A stretch of 64,000 nucleotides of DNA from the NCBI GenBank assembly GCA_049487715.1, contig CP150568.1, forward strand, positions 124,001 to 188,000, in the 5' to 3' direction. A program made the position numbers and the translations under genes. This DNA comes from Pycnococcus provasolii (taxonomy: Eukaryota; Chlorophyta; Pseudoscourfieldiophyceae; Pseudoscourfieldiales). This document shows positions 1 to 8,329 of this stretch, piece by piece; positions within the stretch are counted from its first letter, which is position 1, and each line of letters starts with the position of its first letter. The notes under the pieces were generated by a model that worked only from the letters and a program-made list of their open reading frames with translations, was not told the origin of the DNA and searched no databases.

Positions 1-798
1 GCGCGGGTGCGCGCTGGTGGAACGGTCCGTGAGCCGGCTTCGTGTTGGTGCGAAGGCGGCGGTAGCGCGCCCACTTCATCTTCTGGCGCACGAGTCCACC
101 AGACACGTGGATGAGCTCGCACCTCACGAGCACAACCTTTTGGCCGAGCAGAAGCTGCTTGGCGACGATCGAGGTGAGCCGACCGAGAAGGTGTCCTGAG
201 CAGTCAATGACGCGAACCGACTGTTTATTTTTTGATGTGTGTTGTTGTTGTGCTTGTGAGTGCATTTTGTCTTCCAAAAAAGAACGAATCATCATCGGAA
301 CGACCACCCAACCCAACCCAACCCAACCCAACCAACAGTAACTACTACTGATTGCAGCACCCCCTTTCGTCGTCGTCGTCGTGGTGGTTGTGGTCGTCGT
401 CGTCGTCGCCGCCGTCGTCAGCGCGTGTCGCGATCGACCAAAACCACGAAGCGCGCGCGTGCGTGTACGATTATCCGCCGCACGTCACATTTTCGGAACG
501 ACCACTTCTTCGCTACGCCTTCCAAGAGCGCGCATGTCGTGCATCCATCCTTCAAAACGGCAGCACACAGGCACCCATTCATCCGACGAGACGCCCGCAT
601 CCTATCACCTGATATCAGTCGCCAAGGTCGCCTGGACCAACAACAGACGATGTTACGAGACCACCACCCACACACTACCCACCCACACAATGCCATAAAA
701 ATGCATGACTGCGATGACAAACCACAAACAGGAGGCAAAGGAAGAGAGCGAGCAGCAACAGCACACACACATAATGTGTTTGTTTGACGTACCTCCAT
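1..798 (-). CDS. RPL13A: Ribosomal protein uL13 (RPL13A), 5' part, cut by window edge
   Basis: Cytosolic large-subunit ribosomal protein uL13. Seen: on the minus strand, 220 down to 1 translates as a conserved uL13 N-terminus, with [20 protein letters not shown] and then [14 protein letters not shown], ending in GPFHQRAP at the window edge. There is no usable start in this exon. A six-base exon ATG-GAG lies at 798-793, followed by a GTACGT donor at 792. An AAACAG acceptor ends at 221. Joining them gives [14 protein letters not shown] in phase 0, which matches the family N-terminus. Proposed CDS is complement(join(<1..220, 793..798)). The GTACG donor matches those of the cathepsin gene in this window. 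The 3' end of the gene lies outside. Family identity is near certain; the two-codon first exon is an inference from splice signals and frame. Confidence 0.9.
221..792 (-). other. First intron of the uL13 gene
   Basis: A 572-base intron is inferred between the two-codon first exon and the rest of uL13. Its donor is GTACGT at 792-787 and its acceptor AACAG at 225-221. It contains GTC/CGT triplet runs near 370-415 and a short CCCAA pentamer run near 308-333. All ORFs seen here in other frames are low-complexity and unsupported. Confidence 0.75.
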
Positions 799-1004
799 GA
801 CCAAGTTCGCTGCCGTCGTTGCGGTCCCACAATGGCGGAAGTTGAGGGCGAGGCGGGGGGGGACAGCGACGGCGGCGGCAAGTCTGTCTCAACATGGGCA
901 GGGGGGATACCGGTTTCAACGTCGTTCCCGTGGATCTGTGGCCTACCTATGGTTTTTCGGGGTTTGCATTTTTTTTTATTTACTATGGGGGAGGCGGGGG
1001 TTTC

Positions 1005-1030
1005 GGGGTTAGGGTTAGGGTTAGGGTTCG
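1005..1030 (+). repeat. Short TTAGGG telomere-type array
   Basis: About three and a half perfect TTAGGG units followed by a TTCGGG variant, in the 457-bp spacer between the divergent uL13 and solenoid-protein genes. A second, longer array starts 112 bp downstream. Confidence 0.85.
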
Positions 1031-1141
1031 GGTTTGTGTCCCCTCCTCACTCACACGTGGATGTTAGACTATGGAACTGATTTGATTGGACACGTAAAGT
1101 ACACCTCCACCTCCAGGCTCAAAGGTTTAAGGTGGGGAGTG

Positions 1142-1182
1142 GATTAGGGTTAGGGTTAGGGTTAGGGTTAGGGCTAGGGTTA
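1142..1182 (+). repeat. TTAGGG telomere-type array upstream of the solenoid gene
   Basis: Five consecutive TTAGGG units and one CTAGGG variant, ending about 75 bp before the ATG at 1256. Its closeness to the start codon puts it in the promoter or 5'UTR. The rest of the 799-1255 spacer shows nothing else recognisable. Confidence 0.85.
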
Positions 1183-1255
1183 CCCCGGTGGGATCTGGTG
1201 CCAGCAACAAAAACTGGCGCCATACCCATCCTGGTGCTGCCTTCATTCAGGTGCG

Positions 1256-4200
1256 ATGCCGCCGCGCGCGAAGAAGAAAAACAACACTGCCGCCGCAAGC
1301 CCCCCGGCAACAGCCACATCCACTGCCGCACAGTCTGCAGCACACCCTGCCCCGAGCCAGCCACCGTCCTGCTTCGTTCCCTCAGATGCCGCGGCGTCTT
1401 TGTTCCCGTCAGAGCAATGGGACTTCTTCCTCCTACAGACGTGCGCGTCTCTGCAATCAACGCCCCCTTCCGCACCGCCGCCGCCACCACCTCGCGCACT
1501 TTCGCCGCAAGAAGTGCATGCCATGCTCTCATTTGTGCTCGCGGACGAATCGCCTGCAAACGACGACGCCGATGCTAGCAGAAGAAGAGACCAGGCGTAT
1601 GCTCTGCTCATCAGGGCAACCACGTCGGCGCCGAGTGAAAAGCTATCGCTCACGCACTTCGCGTGCATGTGCGTTGAGAAAATCAAGCCTGCGTACGCAC
1701 TGTCGCACACGCACGTGAAGGCCGAAGTCCTCAGAGGCCTTGCCGCCAACTGTGGAAACGCATCCGTCTTGTGCGCTGCGCTTGTCGAACACGCCCTGCA
1801 AGGCGACACGACGACAGCGCCGCCAAGAGAAGTGGGTGTCGCCTGGTGCCGCGACCTTCTCGGACCCCGCGTGTGGGCGGACAGCGCGTGCACGTGCGGA
1901 ATTGCCAAGGCGTGCGTGGCAGCGCTGGACTTGGAGCACCTCGTCGACGACGCAGAGTTTCTCGCGCTCGGCATATCGCCCTGGCCTAGTCTCGCGACAC
2001 CGCCGGCGACTCCGTCGCCTTGGCGATTCAACGACGACGACGCGTCGGCAATTCGTGCAGCTTTCGCGGATCGAGCGCGTGAGCTTGCCGCATCTACGAC
2101 GTCGTCGTCAGGCGACCTCGGAGTATGGACTGCACGACCGAAGCTGTTTGCACGAATACTTCTCATCGCGCTGTGTGTGCCCGAGGGACGACTTCTCGCA
2201 TCCACGCACGTCGAGGCGCTGCTGAGCGTGCCGCAGAACACGCGATTTGCGGGAGCGCTGCTCGCTCGACTTGCGGCAGCCATCGCGCGCGGTGGCGGCA
2301 CGAACGATGCGAGGCACGCGGACGAGATTGACAGCCGTGCGGCATCCAACGTGCTTGGCATACGAGCGAGGAGCACGATTGCCGCCGCGCACGTCAAGGC
2401 TGTTTACTCGATGTGCGGCGGCGATGACTCGACGAGCTTGCGCCCAGCCATTGCCGCATTGTGTCTGCGCAGCCTCGCATCGTCCGAGTGCCAGCGTCAC
2501 GCCCCTCATGCTATGCGATGCCTCACGGCGGTGCTCGGCGCACTGCCAGACGCCGAAGGCACGTCGGAGCGGCCGTCGCAGCGAGCGCTTGCGTTGGCAG
2601 CCGCGATGCACGAGCTGGCATCAAGGCCTGAGGTGAATGCGCATGCAGCCGTGCGCGGCATGCTTCGCCGTGTTCTCAAGGCGTGCCGTGTCGGCGTGGT
2701 TGCCGCAGCACCCCAGGCTTCTGCTCCGAGTGCGACGGCACCAGCCTCGACGCCATCTCTGTCTGCTGCGGACGTCGCCTTAGCGCTGCTCACGCCGTGG
2801 GCACCACTTGCAGAGCTTCCAACTACACGTCGCTTCGCATGGTACCACGCTGTCGCGGACCTTGCATGTGTCTGCATGCTCACCGCTGTGAATGGCGAGG
2901 CGACAACCAATGCACAAGAAGTTTCGGACGCGCGCGGCGCCTTCTCCGCCGCGGCGACTGCGTGGTGCTTGCATGCAGACGTCCTACCACACCTTGTTGC
3001 CTGCGGCGACCCGTGTGCTGCCTCAGATGCCGCGAGGCGTGCACTGCGCCGCCTTCTGCTGCTAGAGCCGGCCAGTGTGTACAGCATGGCTTTCGTCGAC
3101 ACGAGCAGCCGTCCCTCGAATGCTTCGCAGCCCGGAGCGGCAGGGTCGGCACCCACGGTGGCGAACGATAAGGCACAGCTGGCGAACGATAGGGCACACC
3201 AGGTCGATCCCAATTTCCATGATGCCATAGCACCTGGTGCGGGCGCTGCAACGCCCGCGTCGGAAACAGGTTCGGATCGCGAGGCGGATGTGAACGCTGC
3301 TCGGTTGTGCCGCCAACCTGAGTTTGGGGGAGGTTTTCGCCCCGAGTTGTTTACGCAGATCGTCGTGGCGGGTCACAAGAAGGTGGGACTTCGCGCTGTG
3401 CATGCGATTGGTGTGCTCGAGGGACTCGCGGCTTCGCTGCCACGGACTGGCATGTTTGATGCAAATATTGCGTCGGAGCTCGGTCGTACATCAGCCAAGG
3501 CGGTTCTGCTCCTGGGCGATGCGATAGACAGTGCGCCCCCTTCGGATAGCGATGCGCCGCCATTGCTGTCAGGCTACTGGCGTAGTCGCCTTCTCGCATG
3601 CGTTGTAGCTTGTTCATGCGACATTTCGTCGTCGGAATTCGCTGTGGAGGTGTCTTGCGATACAGGCTGCGCCGACCTGCTCGCGCGAATTGCTCTCGGC
3701 GCATTCGCACCGGCCGAAGCACTGCGTGCCATCGGCATTGACGTGACTGATGGTGCTGATGCCGATGCGGCAGCCAAGGCTGTTGCATTGCTCGATGCGA
3801 ATTTTTTGCTTGGCGCGGGGCTGCGGCACCAGCTCGCAGGGTCGGCACATGTCAATGTTCAGCACCCACTCGTGCGTGCGCTCTCTGCAATGGGGGATTC
3901 AAATGTACAAGGCGCGTGGGACTCCGTGCTTCTGCCCCTGCTGCGCGCAGAGAGCGCCGCGAACGTTGGCTCGGTGCTTGGCGGCACTCTGCCGTGTGGC
4001 TACGGATCTGTAGATGTGGATGAGACTACACCGGCATCAGCGCGGTCGGGCGAACCTCTGCTCATAGTGCAGGCCCTGCCCATAACGTGGCTGGCGCATA
4101 CGGTGTGCGCGCGTAACGCAAGTACGGCGCGCGTGCGCCTTGTCGCTCGTATGGATTCTGACTTGACGTGGCACAGGGCTGCAGCTCGCGCGTGCTGGGA

Positions 4201-6754
4201 GGTGCTGAACTCATCCACGAAGCGGGATGGCAGCGATGTCCTTGAGGAGGCACTTAGCTCGTTGAGCATGCAGCTCGGCGCTGCCGATGAAATGGAACGA
4301 GGAGCTGCCTCCGAAGCTCTCAACATGCTAGCGTCGATGGCACCGAGTGCGACGATTCCAATGGACGATGTGCATGCGTTAGAGCCGAGTCGCGAGGTTG
4401 AGTGGTGCACATCTCTCTTAGCATCATTTACCGCGTCCAGTGCGGATTCCCCTCGCGATTGCCTGATTGCGGGTTGTAGTGCAAACTTGGCGCTGTGCAC
4501 CAGTCTCGCAGAGTCGCTCCCACCGCTTCTACTGCTTGCTGCACCATTTGCGAAGGGGGAAGATGCCAAGCTGCGCGGCAAGTCATTGCGAGATGCGTGT
4601 TCAAAGGCTGCGGTGGAATTTGTGCGTGTTCGTCCTCTGCTCCTGCGCGCTCTGCTAATTGATGGCGCACGGCCAAAATGTGCGGATGACAACGACAAAA
4701 GCGATTGTGCGAGCATGGACTCTGCGGAGGGCATCGTTGCAGCTGTGGAATACGCGCTTAGTTCGTCGAAGGACGCCGTGGGCGGCTCGAAGAAAGGTGT
4801 GAAACGAAAGGCATCGTCGACAGTGGCTGAAGGCGATGCAACTGCGTCTGCTGCGACGCAGCTCCTCGACACTCTTGCTGAGGCTGCCCGGTCTCCATTG
4901 TGTGATGGCTCGCGCTTATCTGCTTGGCACACTCGTCTGCAACGCGCGGGTGGAGTGCCGAATGAATCTTCCGTGTGTTTGGCGGTGGCAGATGCTCAGA
5001 TGCAACCTGCGGAGGATGTTGGGTTATCGGGCTCTCGATTGACGGCTGCGCACGAGCGTGCAGGCGCACTGCGTCGTGCCCGAGAAGAGATTTTCGCAAA
5101 GATGATTGCGCCCGTCAGTCAAGCGCATTCGTCTTCTTTGGCATCCGTCCACCGAAATGGACTCCATGTGCTCGGCAGTGACATGGCACAACCCATCTCC
5201 TCGGGGAACGTACGGGCGCTTTCCGTCGGCCTCGGCGTGAAAGAGGAGGAGTTGTGCAATGCTCTGCTTTCAGCAGAAGATGGAGAGCGGCTCAGCGCAG
5301 AGCATGCCACTCTTTTAGCTACCCTCAGCTCCTCCGCGGTGGCTGTCGCACGTTTGCAAGTGTCCGACGCAGCGCAAGCACAGTCAGCGTTTGCTCCATT
5401 CAGTGTGACTGATATGGCGCACTCGCGTACACGCGCGTCGTTTGCACTCAAGCATATGGCATTGCAAGCTTTGATACGTGAGGCGGGGTCATCTTTTCCT
5501 GAAGATTCGGTAGCATTTGCACTGCTCTCAATCACCTCATCTGATGTGCACAAGTGCTTGGCTGAAGGTAAGGGTGAGCAAGAGGAAGCCGGAATGTGGC
5601 GCTATCTTGCGGCTATGGGTGCGCACGCCTTGCGTGTTCTTCGTGCGCAGCTTCAGCCGGAGTCAATGCGCGCGGCTTGGTCGTTGGGCACACCTTGGGA
5701 CGACCAAGATGGAGGGCCTGTTCCATGTGCGACATCCGCAGCTACGGGCGTGCCTCTTGCCACACCTGCAAGTGCCGAAGCGGCTGCGCGGTGCAGCATC
5801 GCAGTATTTGTGGAGGCGGCGATGACATTGATTGCATGTCGAACCAGGGTGGACGACGATGCGTTTTCCCCGGCGCGCGCCGCGCGCAAGCGCATAGCAT
5901 GTGCAGTTTCAGACCTACTGCTTGCATCACGTGCCGGCATCGTGCACGATGCACCGACATCGGCGGCGGCAGCACTGCGTGAGGAAGTGGAGGCGGTGAT
6001 GAATGGACGCCGTGGGTTATCGTCGCCTTACGTTTTGGCAGCGGGTGCCGCTGGGTGTGACCTTCTATCGGCACTCGCCGCGGCTGGCCACTCTAAGGTA
6101 CGCAAAGTTGCGCAGAGTACACGCGATGCTTGGGAGAGTTGGCGCGAAGGCGTTGTCAGCGTGTCGCCGGTGTCGGTGCCCTCCAGCTTCGCATGCTTTG
6201 ATGGTGCGATGGGACGCAAGCTGCGCGAGGTGGCGCGTGCGGCTTTTCTCCCTCCCATCCAGGGTGTAGGCACAGCATCGGCCGAGGTAGGAATCGCCGT
6301 TGCGCACTTACCGAGTCCCACGGCGGTTGCACATGCCGTGGAAACGTTCCGCAAGCATGCGGGTGAGGCAGGTTCGCATCTCGGCTTCGTCGCTGCTCTT
6401 CTTTCTGACTCGGTCTCCCTAGCCTCGCTCGGCGGCGCTTTTGCGGATGCGGCTTGCGCATCGTCGATTGCCGCACTGTCGTGTGCGCTTGCGTGTTGCT
6501 CGTCACGTCCCATGCGTGCAACACGCGACATGGAAGCGGGTGTGCGCGACGTCGTGGCTGCGGCATTGAGGGCTCTCAGTGCGCTTCCGGCGGAGGCTCG
6601 CGGAACGGAGAATGGCAAGGCGCTGTTGTCTGAGTTGCGTCGCGTACGTGATGAGTGTTCCCAGGTGGGACTGCGCTCTGCTTGGAACGACGCGAGAAGC
6701 GCTTCGTCTGATGCGATGATTACTATCGACGTTGAGGAGGATGAAGGAGGATGA
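1256..6754 (+). CDS. Large alpha-solenoid protein of unknown function (1832 aa)
   Basis: A single ORF of 1832 codons from ATG 1256. I do not recognise the family. The sequence is Ala/Leu-rich helical throughout with few charged linkers, which suggests an ARM/HEAT-type solenoid scaffold. The N-terminus is basic (MPPRAKKK) and is followed by a Pro/Ala-rich stretch. A second basic cluster, KKGVKRKA, lies near residue 1180; both could act as nuclear localisation signals. The C-terminus is acidic (DVEEDEGG). No catalytic motif or membrane segment is apparent. A nuclear scaffold or large-complex subunit is possible, but nothing in the sequence proves this. It is convergent with the RidA gene, with 141 bp between stops. 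The next in-frame upstream sequence is TTAGGG repeat, which supports the chosen start. Confidence 0.8.
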   Translation: MPPRAKKKNNTAAASPPATATSTAAQSAAHPAPSQPPSCFVPSDAAASLFPSEQWDFFLLQTCASLQSTPPSAPPPPPPRALSPQEVHAMLSFVLADESPANDDADASRRRDQAYALLIRATTSAPSEKLSLTHFACMCVEKIKPAYALSHTHVKAEVLRGLAANCGNASVLCAALVEHALQGDTTTAPPREVGVAWCRDLLGPRVWADSACTCGIAKACVAALDLEHLVDDAEFLALGISPWPSLATPPATPSPWRFNDDDASAIRAAFADRARELAASTTSSSGDLGVWTARPKLFARILLIALCVPEGRLLASTHVEALLSVPQNTRFAGALLARLAAAIARGGGTNDARHADEIDSRAASNVLGIRARSTIAAAHVKAVYSMCGGDDSTSLRPAIAALCLRSLASSECQRHAPHAMRCLTAVLGALPDAEGTSERPSQRALALAAAMHELASRPEVNAHAAVRGMLRRVLKACRVGVVAAAPQASAPSATAPASTPSLSAADVALALLTPWAPLAELPTTRRFAWYHAVADLACVCMLTAVNGEATTNAQEVSDARGAFSAAATAWCLHADVLPHLVACGDPCAASDAARRALRRLLLLEPASVYSMAFVDTSSRPSNASQPGAAGSAPTVANDKAQLANDRAHQVDPNFHDAIAPGAGAATPASETGSDREADVNAARLCRQPEFGGGFRPELFTQIVVAGHKKVGLRAVHAIGVLEGLAASLPRTGMFDANIASELGRTSAKAVLLLGDAIDSAPPSDSDAPPLLSGYWRSRLLACVVACSCDISSSEFAVEVSCDTGCADLLARIALGAFAPAEALRAIGIDVTDGADADAAAKAVALLDANFLLGAGLRHQLAGSAHVNVQHPLVRALSAMGDSNVQGAWDSVLLPLLRAESAANVGSVLGGTLPCGYGSVDVDETTPASARSGEPLLIVQALPITWLAHTVCARNASTARVRLVARMDSDLTWHRAAARACWEVLNSSTKRDGSDVLEEALSSLSMQLGAADEMERGAASEALNMLASMAPSATIPMDDVHALEPSREVEWCTSLLASFTASSADSPRDCLIAGCSANLALCTSLAESLPPLLLLAAPFAKGEDAKLRGKSLRDACSKAAVEFVRVRPLLLRALLIDGARPKCADDNDKSDCASMDSAEGIVAAVEYALSSSKDAVGGSKKGVKRKASSTVAEGDATASAATQLLDTLAEAARSPLCDGSRLSAWHTRLQRAGGVPNESSVCLAVADAQMQPAEDVGLSGSRLTAAHERAGALRRAREEIFAKMIAPVSQAHSSSLASVHRNGLHVLGSDMAQPISSGNVRALSVGLGVKEEELCNALLSAEDGERLSAEHATLLATLSSSAVAVARLQVSDAAQAQSAFAPFSVTDMAHSRTRASFALKHMALQALIREAGSSFPEDSVAFALLSITSSDVHKCLAEGKGEQEEAGMWRYLAAMGAHALRVLRAQLQPESMRAAWSLGTPWDDQDGGPVPCATSAATGVPLATPASAEAAARCSIAVFVEAAMTLIACRTRVDDDAFSPARAARKRIACAVSDLLLASRAGIVHDAPTSAAAALREEVEAVMNGRRGLSSPYVLAAGAAGCDLLSALAAAGHSKVRKVAQSTRDAWESWREGVVSVSPVSVPSSFACFDGAMGRKLREVARAAFLPPIQGVGTASAEVGIAVAHLPSPTAVAHAVETFRKHAGEAGSHLGFVAALLSDSVSLASLGGAFADAACASSIAALSCALACCSSRPMRATRDMEAGVRDVVAAALRALSALPAEARGTENGKALLSELRRVRDECSQVGLRSAWNDARSASSDAMITIDVEEDEGG

Positions 6755-6756
6755 TT

Positions 6757-6784
6757 GATGATGATGATGATGATGATGATGATG
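6757..6784 (+). repeat. (GAT)n microsatellite
   Basis: An almost pure run of GAT/ATG triplets right after the stop codon of the solenoid gene, in the short convergent spacer. Confidence 0.9.
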
Positions 6785-6895
6785 CCGTCGTGTGATGAGG
6801 AAAGCTGTATACATATTTGGGATTTTGTGTATGATTTGATTTACTAAGTAATAACAAGTTTGTATATTATGTAGACTAAGGTGCATTCCCGGAAC

Positions 6896-7510
6896 TCAAC
6901 TCACCTCCCAGATGCTTTCCACCTCCACGACGCTCTGCAAAGGTAATATCGCACCGACTGCCGCCCTTGCTCCTTTCCCGCTCTCTCCAAATACCTCCAC
7001 CATGACGTCCGAGAACCCGTCCGCCACCTTCGGGTGCGCCGTAAAGTCACTCGAGCTATTGACGAATACGCTCGCCTTGACGAGCCTGACGACTCGGTTC
7101 AAGTCACCGAGCGTTCCCTTGAGTGCGCTCAGTGTGGCGATGGCACAAGCGCGCGCGCCCGCGACTCCCGCGGCGACGTCACTCTCTGTTTGCATTCTTC
7201 CTGTGATGACGCCCCCCGTTTCGTCGCGTGCAATCTGCCCGCTGACGTACGCGAGGTTCCCCGTGATGACGACAGGTCTGTAGTTCGCGACGGCCGCCGG
7301 TGCGACGGCTGAGACTGGTAAGTTGAGTTCCACAATACGTTGTTCCGGGAATCCCGAACTGTGGAGTGGTGGTGGGCGGGACAGAGACGAGAGAGACAAC
7401 GAAGAAGGCTGATGATCACTACCCTGATGATGATCACCATGACCACCACTACCACCACTACCACCAGGTGCCGGTGCGACTATAGAGGTGATCTTACCTA
7501 AGATATTCAT
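6896..7510 (-). CDS. RidA/YjgF/YER057c/UK114-family protein
   Basis: Members of this family hydrolyse reactive enamine/imine intermediates released by PLP enzymes, or act as related deaminases. Seen: after a Gly/His/Ser-rich linker of about 60 residues, the domain runs from residue 60 to the end. It includes the strand ITGNLAYVSGQI, the helical region around ATLSALKGTLGDLNRVVRLVKASVFVNSS, and a C-terminal strand at QSVVEVESIWEVS. The conserved arginine of canonical RidA (in the IPxR motif) is not visible: the region reads ARAAVGAILPLQSVVEVE. This may therefore be a divergent subgroup (RidA-like, YjgH/Rid2-7). The ATG at 7510 was chosen; the open frame extends 12 codons further without a better start. 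The N-terminal extension could carry a targeting signal. Convergent with the solenoid gene. Confidence 0.85.
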   Translation of the reverse strand: MNILGKITSIVAPAPGGSGGSGGHGDHHQGSDHQPSSLSLSSLSRPPPLHSSGFPEQRIVELNLPVSAVAPAAVANYRPVVITGNLAYVSGQIARDETGGVITGRMQTESDVAAGVAGARACAIATLSALKGTLGDLNRVVRLVKASVFVNSSSDFTAHPKVADGFSDVMVEVFGESGKGARAAVGAILPLQSVVEVESIWEVS

Positions 7511-7738
7511 AGTACTACTAAGAATAAGCCTGTACTGTACTAACAAAAGCGCAAAGTATCAAGTAGGTACTTAAAAAAAGGAAATAACAATAACTTCGGC
7601 TTCAAATCAGCAGTGAGACAACAGATGTGATTGATGGCGTAATCTTGTGATGGCCGATCCCAAAAGGGGGGAGTTCACAGTTCCCATCACACCGTTAGAG
7701 AAATACCACTAAGTTAGGTACTTTATGCAAGGGGAGTC

Positions 7739-8070
7739 GTGGATTAGGGTTGTATAGGTGGGCACGACGAACTAGGGTTACAAGTTAGGGCTAGGGTTAC
7801 CGGTTTCGGGGGAACACCAGGCTGACAGGGGGAGAGTCCCCACAAGGGCATATTAATCCGCCCTTGGTCCCCAGGGGATTAGGGTTGTATGGGCACGACG
7901 AACTAGGGTTACCACTTACAGCTAGGGTTACCGGTTTAGGGGGGAACACCAGGCTGACAGGGGCAACAGACAGGGGCAGAGTCCCCAGGGGATTAGGGTT
8001 GTATAGGTGGGCACGACGAACTAACCTTAGGGTTACTGGTTAGGGTTACAGCTAGGGTTACCGGCTCGGG
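7739..8070 (+). repeat. Degenerate satellite built on TTAGGG, about 2.7 copies of 115-133 bp
   Basis: Three units start at about 7739, 7873 and 7988. Each opens with GGATTAGGGTTGTAT, then a shared GGGCACGACGAACTA segment, TTAGGG/CTAGGG variants, and in the first two a shared GGGGGAACACCAGGCTGACAG. The third is truncated at 8070. The array occupies most of the 820-bp spacer upstream of the helicase. Confidence 0.85.
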
Positions 8071-8187
8071 TTTGGGGCTGTTGTTGTTTTTGGTTTCGGC
8101 GCTTTGGTGTTTTTGCCCATGATCGATCGCCCACCGAACGGATGTTCCCCCTTCCCCTTCGTCATTATTGCCGCACAAAGCACACTT

Positions 8188-8216
8188 ACTTAAGTTAACG
8201 TTGCGTTAACTTAAGT
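8188..8216. promoter_or_regulatory. Perfect 13-bp inverted repeat upstream of the helicase
   Basis: The arms ACTTAAGTTAACG and CGTTAACTTAAGT are separated by TTG, a perfect palindrome ending 113 bp before the helicase ATG. It could be a dimeric-factor binding site or a cruciform. The role is inferred from position and symmetry only. Confidence 0.5.
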
Positions 8217-8329
8217 TGCGTAAGGAAGCAAGTAAGCACCGTGCGTCTCAGGATTATATTAGTGACATAAGTCTTCTCTTTGGTCTTCACTCTTCTTCGG
8301 TCTTCTTCTTCGTGTGGTGGGAAAACATC

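Noticed and set aside
17-341. Plus-strand ORFs at the left edge
   Set aside because: They are antisense to the uL13 exon and its intron, which has clear family conservation.
1243-2397. 384-codon minus-strand ORF
   Set aside because: It is a GC-driven shadow of the solenoid gene, with no domain, and the plus frame is open for 1832 codons.
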